The notes beneath the pieces are model-generated. The model was not told the origin of the DNA. It saw only the letters and a list, made by a program, of their open reading frames with translations, and did no database searches. From Actinomycetota bacterium (GTDB lineage Bacteria > Actinomycetota > Thermoleophilia > Solirubrobacterales > 70-9), in contig JAFDWD010001121.1 of assembly GCA_018268695.1 (NCBI GenBank), positions 62,001-126,000 on the forward strand: a stretch of 64,000 nucleotides of DNA, in the 5' to 3' direction. The translations under genes and the position numbers were made by a program. The first letter of the stretch is position 1, and each line of letters begins with the position of its first letter. Shown here piece by piece: positions 26,420-34,821 of this stretch.

Positions 26420-26620
26420 CTATCGGTCGAGGGTCTCCGAGACGACGGTGCGCGACTACGTGCCCGCAAGCGCGAGCTCGACCTGACCGTCGGCGAGGTC
26501 TTCCTGCCCCGGGCGCACGAGCCCGCGGCCGAGGTGGACTGGGAGAGGCGGCCGTGATCCTCGCCGGCTCGGCGACCAAGGTCCACCTGCGGATCGACAA
26601 CTCCGGCCCTGCTCAGCACC
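26420..26620 (+). mobile_element. IS21-family transposase remnant
   Basis: The sequence encodes VSETTVRDYV, then VFLPRAHEPAAEVDW, and in a shifted frame VILAGSATKVHLRI. These match the order seen in IstA transposases (a helix-turn-helix, then the HxPGxEAxVDWG region, then a strand with TKVHLFV). Only about 65 codons remain, with a stop and a frameshift, so it is a scar rather than an active element. No terminal repeats were seen. Confidence 0.55.
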
Positions 26621-26648
26621 GCAATGGCATCGAGCCTGTGGGTGCGGG

Positions 26649-29075
26649 CTACTCCTGCTCGGGGCCGGCCGGTGCAGTGTCGGCTCCGGGGAGGCGCAGC
26701 CGCTTGAGGAGTAACGCGTTGACGGCGACGATCAGGCTCGAGCCCGCCATCGAGATCGCCGCGATCTCGGGACGCAGAACGAGACCTATCCAGGAGGCGA
26801 ACACGCCGGCCGCGATCGGCAGGGCGACAGAGTTGTAGCCGATCGCCCAGCCGAGGTTCTGGTGCATCTTGCGCAGCGTGCCGCGACCGACGGCGAGCGC
26901 GGTGGGGACGTCGAGCGGGTCGGAGCGCATCAGCACCACGTCGGCGGTCTCGATCGCGACGTCGGTGCCGGCGCCGATCGCGATCCCAAGGTCGGCCTGG
27001 GCCAGTGCCGGAGCGTCGTTCACCCCGTCGCCGACCATCGCCACCTTGCGCCCGCCCTGCTGGAGCTCTGAGACCTTCGCCGCCTTGTCGCCCGGCAACA
27101 CCTCGGCGATCACGGTGTCGATGCCGAGATTCTTGGCGATCCGCTCCGCCGTGGCCTGGTTGTCGCCGGTCAGCATCACGACCTCGACGCCCGCTTCGTG
27201 AAGCGCCTCGACCGCAGCCGCCGAGGTTTCCCGTGGGGCGTCGGCGATCGCGAACAGCCCCGCGGCGCGGCCATCGACCGCCGCGATCACGGCCGTGCGC
27301 CCCCCGGCGGCGAGCTCGTCGCGGCGGGCGGCAAGCGGCCCGAGCTCGATGCCCCGCTGCTCCATCAGCCGCCGGTTCCCGATCGCGACCGTGTGACCGC
27401 CGACGCTGGCCACGGCGCCCTGGCCAGGCACGTTCTCGAAGCCGCGCGCCTCGACCTCCGCCGCGCCCTCGGTCTCGGCGCGGTGGACGATCGCCTCCGC
27501 CAGCGGGTGCTCAGATGAACGCTCCACCGCGGCGGCCAGGCGCAAGAGTTCGGGCTCGCCGACCCCGTCGGAGACCACCTCGGTGACCTCCGGTTCGCCC
27601 TTGGTAAGGGTCCCGGTCTTGTCCATCACCACGACTTCGATCCGGGCCGAGGTCTCGAGCGCGATCGCGCTCTTGAACAGCACTCCCCGCTTTGCCCCGA
27701 GCCCGGTGCCTACCATGATCGCGGTCGGCGTCGCCAGGCCCAGGGCGTCCGGGCAGGTGATCACCACGACGGTGATCGCGAAGAGGACCGCGTCGGAGGT
27801 GGGTCGGTCGCTGAAGATCATCCAGGCCGCAAAGGTGAGGCCGCCGCCGATCAGCGCTACCAGCACCAGCCAGAAGGCCGCCCTGTCGGCGAGCTTCTGT
27901 CCCGGCGCCTTCGAGTTCTGGGCCTCCTGGACGAGCTTCACGATCTGCGCCAGAGCGGTGTCTGCGCCGACCTTGGTGGCGCGCACCCGTAGCGTCCCGT
28001 TGGCGTTGATCGTCGCCCCGATCACCTCTGAGCCTTCCTCCTTGTGGACGGGCAGGCTCTCACCGGTGACCATCGACTCGTCGACCTCGCTGTCGCCCTC
28101 CTCGACGACGCCGTCGACCGCGATTTTCGCCCCTGGGCGCACGAGCAGCAGGTCGCCGACCTGGATCTCGGAGGTCGACACCTCGACCGCCTCGCCGCCG
28201 CGGAGGACGAGCGCCTGCGGCGGGGCGAGGTCGAGGAGGGTGCGCATCGCGTCGTTGGCGCCGCCGCGGGCACGCATCTCGAACCAGTGGCCGAGCAGGA
28301 CGAACGACGCAAGGACGGAGGCGGCCTCATAGAAGACGTCGCCGCCGCCCGTCAGGGTCACCCCGACCGAGTAGAGCCAGCCCGCCCCCACCGCGACGGC
28401 CACCAGCACCATCATGTCCAGGGTCCGGGCCCGCAGGGCCCGCACGGCGCCGGTGAAGAAGATCGAGCAGGAGTAAAAGATCACCGGCAGGCTGAGGATC
28501 AGCGTGAAGACGTCCTCGCGCAAGCCAAACGGCGCGGCGACGTCGAAACCGAGGACGTCGCTCCCGATCTTCGACCACAGCACGATCGGGATCGAGAACA
28601 GAGCGGCGACCAGGAAGCGGTTTCGCATGTCCGCGACCATCGCCGCCATCGACATCGCGCCGTGGCCGCCGTGGCCCATCACCTCGTCCGGAGAGCGAAC
28701 GGCCTCCTCCTGCCCGGTCGAGGGGTGGGGGCCAGGCCCCCCATGCACATGGCCCGGCGGCATCGGCATGGCGGCCTCCGCAGCCGGTGGATCGGGCTCG
28801 GTCAAGGGGTCGCAGATGTGCTCGGGGACGGACTGGCCGGCGCAGTGATACCCGCACGCCTGCACCCAGCGGCGCAGCTCCTCGACCGAGGTCACCGACG
28901 GCTCGTAGGTGACGGTGGCGGTCTGGCTGACGGGGTTTGCCTCGACGCTCACCACCCCCGGCCGCCGGCCGATCGCGGCCTCGACCACCGCGAGCTCCGA
29001 AGCGCGCAGCATCCCACTCGCCTCGAGGACGACGGTCGCCTGCTGCTCGGTTACGTCCTTCTCGGTGGCAGGCAT
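26649..29075 (-). CDS. P1B-type metal ATPase with CPD motif
   Basis: An 808-residue pump. The N-terminal HMA fold (about 12-80) has GMLRASEL where GMxCxxC is expected, so its metal site is lost. A His/Met-rich stretch follows ([26 protein letters not shown]). The transport-helix motif reads [19 protein letters not shown] instead of the CPC of Cu(I) pumps or CPH of CopB pumps. The catalytic core is normal: [41 protein letters not shown] and [12 protein letters not shown]. It should export a soft or divalent metal across the membrane, with uncertain selectivity. It stands alone on the minus strand beside the IS21 scar. Confidence 0.9.
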   Translation of the reverse strand: MPATEKDVTEQQATVVLEASGMLRASELAVVEAAIGRRPGVVSVEANPVSQTATVTYEPSVTSVEELRRWVQACGYHCAGQSVPEHICDPLTEPDPPAAEAAMPMPPGHVHGGPGPHPSTGQEEAVRSPDEVMGHGGHGAMSMAAMVADMRNRFLVAALFSIPIVLWSKIGSDVLGFDVAAPFGLREDVFTLILSLPVIFYSCSIFFTGAVRALRARTLDMMVLVAVAVGAGWLYSVGVTLTGGGDVFYEAASVLASFVLLGHWFEMRARGGANDAMRTLLDLAPPQALVLRGGEAVEVSTSEIQVGDLLLVRPGAKIAVDGVVEEGDSEVDESMVTGESLPVHKEEGSEVIGATINANGTLRVRATKVGADTALAQIVKLVQEAQNSKAPGQKLADRAAFWLVLVALIGGGLTFAAWMIFSDRPTSDAVLFAITVVVITCPDALGLATPTAIMVGTGLGAKRGVLFKSAIALETSARIEVVVMDKTGTLTKGEPEVTEVVSDGVGEPELLRLAAAVERSSEHPLAEAIVHRAETEGAAEVEARGFENVPGQGAVASVGGHTVAIGNRRLMEQRGIELGPLAARRDELAAGGRTAVIAAVDGRAAGLFAIADAPRETSAAAVEALHEAGVEVVMLTGDNQATAERIAKNLGIDTVIAEVLPGDKAAKVSELQQGGRKVAMVGDGVNDAPALAQADLGIAIGAGTDVAIETADVVLMRSDPLDVPTALAVGRGTLRKMHQNLGWAIGYNSVALPIAAGVFASWIGLVLRPEIAAISMAGSSLIVAVNALLLKRLRLPGADTAPAGPEQE

Positions 29076-29117
29076 GCGCGCGCCCCTTTCCTACTCATTC
29101 GACGAACAACCTCTTCG

Positions 29118-29717
29118 TTATCTGCTGAACCGTACGGTCGAGGGCTCGCGATCGGCGGCATCCTCAATTTCGAAGTACTCACGCGGTCGAAAGCCGCCGG
29201 GCCTGGCGACGAGCGAGTTCGGGAAGACCTGGATCTTCGTGTTGTAGGCCCGAACGTCGGCGTTGTAGGTGGTGCGCGCCGCCTGGATCTGTTCCTCGAT
29301 CCCGCTGAGGTTGGCGGAGAGTTGCTGGAAGTTCTCGGTCGCGCGCAGCTGTGGGTAGTTCTCAGCCACCGCGCGCAGATCGGCCAGGGCGCCGGTCAAT
29401 TGCTGCTCGGCGCCCGCAGTCTGGCCGACGCCGGCGGCCTTCATCGCCTCGGCACGCGCCTCGGTGACCTTCTCGAAGACCTCCCGCTCATGAGACGCGT
29501 ATCCCTTAACCGTCTCGACCAGGTTCGGCAAGAGGTCGTGACGTCGCTTCAGCTGCACGTCGATTCCGCTCCAAGCGGCATCGCAGGCATTGCGCGCGGT
29601 GACGATCGAGTTGCGGAGGCCGACGAACGAGAGGGCGACGACGACGATCAGTACGACGAGGATGACGGTGGCGACGGTGATGGACTCTCCTTCGGAGGAT
29701 GAACTACGTCCCTTCAT
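29118..29717 (-). CDS. lemA: LemA-family membrane protein
   Basis: A 199-residue protein starting at ATG 29717, the only reasonable start before the N-terminal helix (VATVILVVLIVVVALSFVGL). It has the LemA core: RNACDAAWSGIDVQLKRRHD, LLPNLVETVKGYASHEREV and later AYNTKIQVFPNSLVARPGGF. The family is widespread and its biochemical role is not established. The start codon directly abuts an inverted repeat (29718-29732), so transcription and translation probably begin almost together. Confidence 0.88.
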   Translation of the reverse strand: MKGRSSSSEGESITVATVILVVLIVVVALSFVGLRNSIVTARNACDAAWSGIDVQLKRRHDLLPNLVETVKGYASHEREVFEKVTEARAEAMKAAGVGQTAGAEQQLTGALADLRAVAENYPQLRATENFQQLSANLSGIEEQIQAARTTYNADVRAYNTKIQVFPNSLVARPGGFRPREYFEIEDAADREPSTVRFSR

Positions 29718-29732
29718 CCTACGCTGCGTGGG
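29718..29732. promoter_or_regulatory. inverted repeat CCTAC-N5-GTGGG
   Basis: CCTACGCTGCGTGGG (9 of 10 arm positions), touching the lemA start codon on the minus strand. Confidence 0.5.
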
Positions 29733-29804
29733 ATCCGGCATCCGATGGCCGGTTACGCAACTGGCGCGGGACCCCTCCCGATGGAGAACCAAATCGCAGC
29801 AGCG

Positions 29805-29960
29805 CCGCGACCCGCTCGATCGGGAGGAGCTGCGCCGCATCGATCGCCACTGGCTGGCCGCCGACTACCTCTCGGCCGGCCAGACCCACCTGCTCGACAA
29901 TCCGCTGCTCAGCCGGCCACGCAGAGTTGAGCACGTGAGGTCGAGGCCCTTGGGGCAGGT
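29805..29960 (+). pseudogene. second phosphoketolase N-terminal remnant
   Basis: The frame encodes LRRIDRHWLAADYLSAGQTH, then LLDNPLL and a degraded RPRRVEHVRSRPLG. This parallels residues 18-58 of the phosphoketolase stub at 22801 ([41 protein letters not shown]). It has no start and loses similarity after about 50 codons. It is an independent relic of the same gene family. Confidence 0.7.
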
Positions 29961-30120
29961 GTTGGCGATCGCAGATCCGCGGTCAGCGCCGCGCCGGGCC
30001 CCCACCGCCGCGATCGACCCAGCCGCGAGTGGCCTTGGCAACTGCTCGGTCGAAGCGGCCCCTCGTAGTCGCCCGTTTTTGGATCAGCGGCTTTCTACGG
30101 AGGATTGTCGGCGACCTTCT

Positions 30121-30135
30121 CCTACTGTCTGTCTG
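30121..30135. promoter_or_regulatory. weak inverted repeat / -10 element
   Basis: CCTACTGTCTGTCTG (8 of 10 arm positions; TACTGT could be a -10), 30 bases before the membrane protein gene at 30165. Confidence 0.35.
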
Positions 30136-30164
30136 ACTACAAACTCCGCCTAGGGAGAAAGAAG

Positions 30165-30617
30165 ATGCTTCCGATCGTCGATGCCGTGCTGATGGCCCTC
30201 TTCCTCGCCGGGCTGATCGTTTACGTGGTCGCCGCCGGAAGGCGAAGTGGCGGCGATGCGGATCAGCGCACCTCCGATGCCCCGACCGCGATCGGCCCGG
30301 CTTCCGCTCGCGAGAGTGCCGAGGAGCGCGGCGTGGCGCGTGACTCCCGGCCACGGAGCTTTACCCAATCGGCGCTGCTGGCGGCCCTGTTGAGCTTCCT
30401 GGCGCCGGGCTTGGGACATTTTCTGATCGGCGCCAAGCTCCGCGGCGCCATCTTCCTCGCCGGGTGGGTCGTACTCGCCATCGTCAGCGGCGCCCTGCAC
30501 GGCCCGGTGGCGCTCGTCTGGATGTTCGTCGCCGGGATCGACGCCTACCTGTTCGCCCGCGCCGGCAAGAGTCCCTCCGACCCGGCCGGCGCTGGCCCGG
30601 TCAACCCATCCGGATGA
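30165..30617 (+). CDS. small multi-pass membrane protein
   Basis: A 150-residue protein starting at ATG 30165 (GGGAGAAAG upstream). An N-terminal helix (ALFLAGLIVYVVAAG), a polar stretch of about 45 residues, and three close helices (SALLAALLSFLAPGLGHFLI, AIFLAGWVVLAIVSGAL, VALVWMFVAGIDAYLF) are visible. The paired helices with LAPGLGHFLIGAKLRG resemble TM2-type domains. The function is unknown. Its stop overlaps the start of the next membrane protein, suggesting joint function. Confidence 0.65.
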   Translation: MLPIVDAVLMALFLAGLIVYVVAAGRRSGGDADQRTSDAPTAIGPASARESAEERGVARDSRPRSFTQSALLAALLSFLAPGLGHFLIGAKLRGAIFLAGWVVLAIVSGALHGPVALVWMFVAGIDAYLFARAGKSPSDPAGAGPVNPSG

Positions 30618-31723
30618 CCGACGCCAGCGGTCCTGGCGTCGGTCGGCCCGGCACAAGGCGGCGCGGCAGTTGGTCCTCGCGCCTGCGGAGGCAGTTGGAG
30701 CTGGGCCGGGGAAGGTCGCCGGTCGGAATCGCGGGCGCATTGCTCTTTGCCGTCCTCCTTGTACAGCTGGCAATGATCGGCTCCTACGTCGGCGCCCTTC
30801 ATTCACCCACCCCGAGAGAAGTCCCGATCGCCCTCACCGGACCGGCGGGCGTCGCGCGGGTCGTGGAGACCTCGATCCGGGCGCGGAGCGGGAACGCATT
30901 GAAGTTTGAGAGGGTCGGCAACCTCGCCGCCGCGATCGAGGCGATCGATCAGCGCCGCGTCTACGCGGCGCTGATCGCCGAACCGCGGAGCGATCGGCTG
31001 CTGGTGGCGGGCGCCGCAAGTGCCCTGATCGCCGAGGAACTGCCGCGGGAGGTGCGTCGAGCGGAGCCGCCGGGTCGCACGCTCCGGGTCCGTGACGTGA
31101 AGCCCCTGCCGGCAAGCGACTCGCGAGGCATCTCGCCTTTCTACCTCGTCGTCGGTTGGCTCGTCGGCGGCTACCTCGGTGCCACGATCCTCGGCCTGGC
31201 GCGGGGCTCGGCGGCTCGGAGTCGCAAGCTGGCAGCGACCCGCGTCCTCGCCCTGGCCGCCTACGCCGGGCTCTCCGGGATCCTGGGCACGCTCTTGGTC
31301 CAGGACGTGATCGGGACGCTCGAAGGGAGCACGATCGCGTTGATGGGAGTCGGGACGCTGATCGTGTTCGCAACCGGCGCGGCGACCGCCGCCCTGCAGT
31401 CGCTCTTCGGGGTGGCCGGCACGGCGCTCGCGATCGTCCTCTTCGTGGCGATCGGCAACCCCTCCTCGGGGGGGCCGCTCGCCTCGCAGCTGCTGACCCA
31501 CGGGTTCTGGGCGGACGTCGGCCCGCTCCTCCCCCCGGGGGCGGGGACGACCCTCGTGAGGAACGTCGTCTACTTCGGCGGCAACGCGATCGGCGGCGCG
31601 CTGCTGGTTCTCACCGCCTATGCGGCCCTCGGCGCGGCTCTCACGATCGCAGTCGGCGGAAGACGTGGCCGCGCCGGCGGCGGCGAGGTCGAGCTCGGTG
31701 CGGGACTCGGCGGGGCGGCCTGA
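30614..31723 (+). CDS. YhgE/Pip-like (DUF3533-type) membrane protein
   Basis: A 369-residue protein starting at ATG 30614 within the previous stop. TM1 is about residues 38-58. A soluble extracytoplasmic part (60-170) follows with ALTGPAGVARVVE and AIEAIDQRRVYAALI, and then five or six helices from about residue 190. This order (one helix, a periplasmic domain, a membrane block) fits YhgE/Pip and DUF3533 proteins, which resemble ABC-2 exporters and phage receptors. No ATPase is nearby. A strong terminator hairpin overlaps its stop. Confidence 0.6.
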   Translation: MTDASGPGVGRPGTRRRGSWSSRLRRQLELGRGRSPVGIAGALLFAVLLVQLAMIGSYVGALHSPTPREVPIALTGPAGVARVVETSIRARSGNALKFERVGNLAAAIEAIDQRRVYAALIAEPRSDRLLVAGAASALIAEELPREVRRAEPPGRTLRVRDVKPLPASDSRGISPFYLVVGWLVGGYLGATILGLARGSAARSRKLAATRVLALAAYAGLSGILGTLLVQDVIGTLEGSTIALMGVGTLIVFATGAATAALQSLFGVAGTALAIVLFVAIGNPSSGGPLASQLLTHGFWADVGPLLPPGAGTTLVRNVVYFGGNAIGGALLVLTAYAALGAALTIAVGGRRGRAGGGEVELGAGLGGAA

Positions 31724-31746
31724 TCCACCTCGGATCAGGCCGCCCC
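31712..31746 (+). terminator. 15-bp perfect stem-loop
   Basis: GGGGCGGCCTGATCC at 31712-31726 pairs with GGATCAGGCCGCCCC at 31732-31746 around a 5-base loop. It overlaps the end of the membrane protein gene. It has no T tract, as is common in high-GC actinobacteria. Confidence 0.75.
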
Positions 31747-32249
31747 GATAGGCAGATGGCAATGGAGGCGGTTCGCACAGAATCGGCTCCCGGGCTGGCT
31801 TGGCACTCACTGCAGCTGCGCTCGGCCGCCACGATGCCCGCCGACGAGGTCCTCGCCGCCCTGACATCCGAAGTTGATCCTGCTCGTCTGGAGAGCATTC
31901 GTCGCCTCCCGACGAACGTGGGCAGAGGTCGATGGCGTCGCCGGTCGGCCGCCTCGACGACCGATCGGTCTTGACAGCACAGCCGCCCCCCACGCCTCTG
32001 GCGATCCGTAGTTGCCCCTAGTAAGGTCGGCGGCGATTCCCCGACGCGGCGTAGGAGCAGCGGAATTAGCCTGGCCGCGAGAAAGGAGCGCGGATGAGCG
32101 ATTACGGAGCGGGGCGACAGCTGGGTCACCGACAAACCCCTGCGATGACCTCCGTCTTTGACCATCCCGCCCCGCCCCGCCCCGCCGGCCTTCGGGCCTG
32201 CTCCACCGCAAGCGGATGGGAATCCATCCCGATCAGATAGGAGAAGCAG
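31747..32249. other. intergenic region, no confident gene
   Basis: About 500 bases between the terminator and the dehydrogenase. Open frames on both strands lack ribosome sites and family signals. It holds one good inverted repeat at 32041, three CCCCG units near 32165, and ATCCGTAGTTGCCCC near 32005, which also occurs near 38600. Confidence 0.5.
32041..32055. promoter_or_regulatory. inverted repeat CCGAC-N5-GTAGG
   Basis: CCGACGCGGCGTAGG (9 of 10 arm positions), 195 bases before the alcohol dehydrogenase. The distance is larger than at the other sites. Confidence 0.45.
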
Positions 32250-33344
32250 ATGAAAGCGCTTGTCTACCACGGACCCGGCCAACGCGGCTGGGACACGGTC
32301 GATGACCCGGCGATCGTCGACCCGACCGACGCGATCGTCCGGATCGACACGACGACGATCTGCGGCACCGACCTGCACATCCTCAAAGGCGACGTGCCGG
32401 AGACCAAACCGGGGACGATCCTCGGCCACGAGGCCGTCGGCACCGTCGAGGAGGTCGGCGCGAGCGTCACCACGGTGGCCCCCGGGGACCGGGTGCTGCT
32501 GTCCTGCGTCAGCGCCTGCGGTCGCTGCCGCTACTGCAAGGAAGGGCACTACGGCCAGTGCCTGGGCGGTGGCGGCTGGATCTTCGGCCACACGATCGAC
32601 GGCGTGCAGGCAGAGTACGCGCGGGTCCCGTTCGCCGACAACTCCACCTACAAGGTCCCCGAGGGCTTGGGCGACGAGCAGGTGCTGTTCCTCGCCGACA
32701 TCCTCCCCACCTCCTACGAGGTCGGTGTGCTGAACGGCATGGTCTCCCCCGGCGACACCCTTGCGATCGTCGGCGCCGGGCCGATCGGCCTGGCCGCGAT
32801 CCTGACCGCCCACCTCTACACGCCGGGCCGGATCGTCGCCATCGACCTCGCCGACAGCCGGCTCGAGAGCGCCCGTCGCTTCGGCGCCGACACCACGATC
32901 AACAACGGCAACAAGGACCCGGTCGCCGCGGTGATGGAGATGACCGACGGCCTCGGCGCCGACGTCGCGCTCGAGGCGGTCGGCGTGCCGCCGACCTTCG
33001 AACTCGCCACCGAGCTGATCCGGCCCGGCGGCCGCGTCGCCAACATCGGCGTCCACGGCAAGCCCGCCGCGCTCCACCTGGAGAAACTGTGGACCCGCGA
33101 CGTGACGGTGACGACCGGCCTGGTCGACACCTACAGCATCCCGCAGCTGCTGCGGCTGATCACCAGCGGCCGCCTCGACCCGACGCTCTTCGCCACCCAC
33201 CACTTCGCCCTCGACCAGGCGATGGAGGCCTACGACACCTTCGCCGACGCCGCCTCGACCGGGGCGCTGAAGGTGGTCCTCCAGGGTCCCGGCAGCGCCG
33301 GCGCGGCGACGAGGGGGAGCGTCGCGGAGGCGGTTTCCGGGTGA
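32250..33344 (+). CDS. zinc-dependent alcohol dehydrogenase
   Basis: A 364-residue medium-chain dehydrogenase. The catalytic zinc site is built from TTICGTDLH and ILGHEAVGTVEEVG; the structural zinc cysteines are in SACGRCRYCKEGHYGQC. The Rossmann motif is VGAGPIGLAA (about residue 172), with DLADSRLESA after it. It reduces or oxidises alcohols with NAD(P); ATTINNG and the C-terminal helix order resemble the acetaldehyde/isopropanol type. TAGGAGAAG precedes the ATG. It is not clearly in an operon; intact atpB follows after about 100 bases. Confidence 0.92.
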   Translation: MKALVYHGPGQRGWDTVDDPAIVDPTDAIVRIDTTTICGTDLHILKGDVPETKPGTILGHEAVGTVEEVGASVTTVAPGDRVLLSCVSACGRCRYCKEGHYGQCLGGGGWIFGHTIDGVQAEYARVPFADNSTYKVPEGLGDEQVLFLADILPTSYEVGVLNGMVSPGDTLAIVGAGPIGLAAILTAHLYTPGRIVAIDLADSRLESARRFGADTTINNGNKDPVAAVMEMTDGLGADVALEAVGVPPTFELATELIRPGGRVANIGVHGKPAALHLEKLWTRDVTVTTGLVDTYSIPQLLRLITSGRLDPTLFATHHFALDQAMEAYDTFADAASTGALKVVLQGPGSAGAATRGSVAEAVSG

Positions 33345-33451
33345 ACCAGGGCGCGCACGGGAGAGGAAGCCGCAGCTCAGGTGCCAGCCACCACGACGTT
33401 TAACCGGGCCACCGCCCAGGCGCCGTGCCTGGGCGGGCCCGAGGAGGCTGC

Positions 33452-34360
33452 GTGAGGACCCGGACGAAGGTCCTGCTCGGGCTCGGTGGCTACCTGGCGA
33501 CCGCGGTCCTGTTCCTCGTCGTCTTCGGCAACACGGGACGCAACGGCGGATTCAAACCCCAGGACGAGTACAAGCTCGACCCCTGGGTCAGTCTCAGGCT
33601 CGGGAGCATCGACCTCAGCATCAACCGGGCGGTCTTCTACCTGGCCCTCGCCGGCGTCCTGACGATCTCGGTGATGGTCTGGATCTCGCGCCGCATGCAG
33701 GCGAAGCCGAACCGAGTCCAGACGGCGATCGAGATCGCCTACGACCTGACCCGCGACAACATCACCGGCGGACATCTCACGGGCGGGATGGCACTCCGCT
33801 GGTTTCCCTTCCTCGCCGCCCTCTTCTTCTTCATCGCCTTCTCGAACCTGATCGGCTACCTGCCGCTCCCCACCAATACGCGGGAGACGGTCGACGTCTT
33901 CGGGATCGGGATCCCGGCCTTCGCGCTGTACGCGGCCACCGCCAACATCTCGGTCCCGCTCGCCCTCACCCTCGTCGTCTGGATCTCCTACCACGTCGAG
34001 GGGGTGCGGGCGAAGGGGCTCTTCGGCTATCTCGCCAGCTGGCTGCCGGCGGGGCTCGAGGGGATGAACCCGATCGGCAAGGCAGCGATCTTCGTGATCG
34101 AGGTGATCTCGCACTTCGTGCGGCTGATCTCGCTCTCGGTGCGGCTGTTCGCAAACGTCCTCGCCGGGCACCTGCTGCTGCTGTTCATGGGCGGCGGGCT
34201 CGCGGTGCTGCTGGGCATCGCCGCGCTCGGAGCGCTGACCTTCCCGCTTGCCTTTGCCTTCTTCGTCTTCGAGGTCGGTCTGGTCGCCACCCTCCAGGCC
34301 TTCATCTTCGCGACGCTCGCCGCGATCTATCTCGGCGGCGCGACGGCCGCGAGCCACTGA
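33452..34360 (+). CDS. atpB: ATP synthase subunit a (standalone)
   Basis: A 302-residue membrane protein starting at GTG 33452 (GAGGAGG upstream). It has five to six helices with LAALFFFIAFSNLIGYLPLP and, in the penultimate helix, SLSVRLFANVLAGHLLLLF, whose arginine is essential for proton flow against the c-ring. Other ATP synthase genes are not in the window, which is unusual because atpB normally opens the atp operon. It may be a duplicate. A decayed relative lies at 19810. Confidence 0.9.
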   Translation: MRTRTKVLLGLGGYLATAVLFLVVFGNTGRNGGFKPQDEYKLDPWVSLRLGSIDLSINRAVFYLALAGVLTISVMVWISRRMQAKPNRVQTAIEIAYDLTRDNITGGHLTGGMALRWFPFLAALFFFIAFSNLIGYLPLPTNTRETVDVFGIGIPAFALYAATANISVPLALTLVVWISYHVEGVRAKGLFGYLASWLPAGLEGMNPIGKAAIFVIEVISHFVRLISLSVRLFANVLAGHLLLLFMGGGLAVLLGIAALGALTFPLAFAFFVFEVGLVATLQAFIFATLAAIYLGGATAASH

Positions 34361-34377
34361 GTCAAGGCCCCCCGAGC

Positions 34378-34399
34378 CCTTCACAGCCCCTTCATGGCG
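34378..34399 (+). promoter_or_regulatory. tandem TTCA repeats
   Basis: CCTTCA at 34378 and 34389, 11 bp apart, just after atpB and before the His-rich protein gene at 34564. It matches the two-component operon's own promoter repeats. Confidence 0.5.
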
Positions 34400-34529
34400 G
34401 TCGGCGACGGTTCCCCTGTGAGACGGAACGGAGGCATACCGATTGACGCGTCTCGAGTTGCCGACCAGCGAATCCGTAATCCCCCGAGAAGGGCTGCGGG
34501 TTTGCACGGATGCCCGCCGATCTCGTTCT

Positions 34530-34544
34530 CCTACGATCCGTAAG
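34530..34544. promoter_or_regulatory. inverted repeat CCTAC-N5-GTAAG with promoter block
   Basis: CCTACGATCCGTAAG (9 of 10 arm positions). GATGCC at 34509 lies 17 bases before TACGAT. The same block recurs at 36810 and 38638. The gene starts at 34564. Confidence 0.55.
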
Positions 34545-34563
34545 ACAAGGAAAGGAGCGGATC

Positions 34564-34821
34564 ATGAGCACTACGACGTTGATTCTCCTGATCGCCTTCG
34601 GGGCGATGATGATCTTTCACCTCCGTGGGCATGGCGGCCACGGGCACGGCGGGGGTCAGGGCCACGGCGGGCACGGCGGCGGTCATGGCGGCCGCAGCGG
34701 TGGCCATGGCCATAGCCGACAAGAAAACTATGAGACTTCCCCGACGCCGCCGACCGAGCAGTCCTCGACTCCGACGGCGACTGCCGACAGCGATCACGGC
34801 GGGCACCACGCGCATGTCTGA
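34564..34821 (+). CDS. small His/Gly-rich membrane protein
   Basis: An 85-residue protein with AAAGGAG before ATG 34564. An N-terminal helix (TLILLIAFGAMMIFHL) is followed by about 30 residues of Gly-His repeats (GHGGHGHGGGQGHGG and similar) and a Ser/Thr/Pro tail ending in DHGGHHAHV. It is a likely metal-binding membrane-anchored peptide (Ni, Cu or Zn); none is proven. Its stop overlaps the start of an MFS exporter, so the two may act together. Confidence 0.65.
   Translation: MSTTTLILLIAFGAMMIFHLRGHGGHGHGGGQGHGGHGGGHGGRSGGHGHSRQENYETSPTPPTEQSSTPTATADSDHGGHHAHV

Noticed and set aside
28044..29702. 552-codon plus-strand frame opposite the ATPase and lemA
   Set aside because: His/Arg/Asp-rich shadow; both genes opposite have strong motifs.
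31641..33203. 520-codon minus-strand frame over the intergenic region and the alcohol dehydrogenase
   Set aside because: Covers the dehydrogenase on the wrong strand and has no recognisable domain.
34640..34720. Short GC-rich repeats in the His/Gly-rich gene, considered as CRISPR or non-coding repeat
   Set aside because: They follow codon phase and encode Gly-His repeats; no spacers of regular length.
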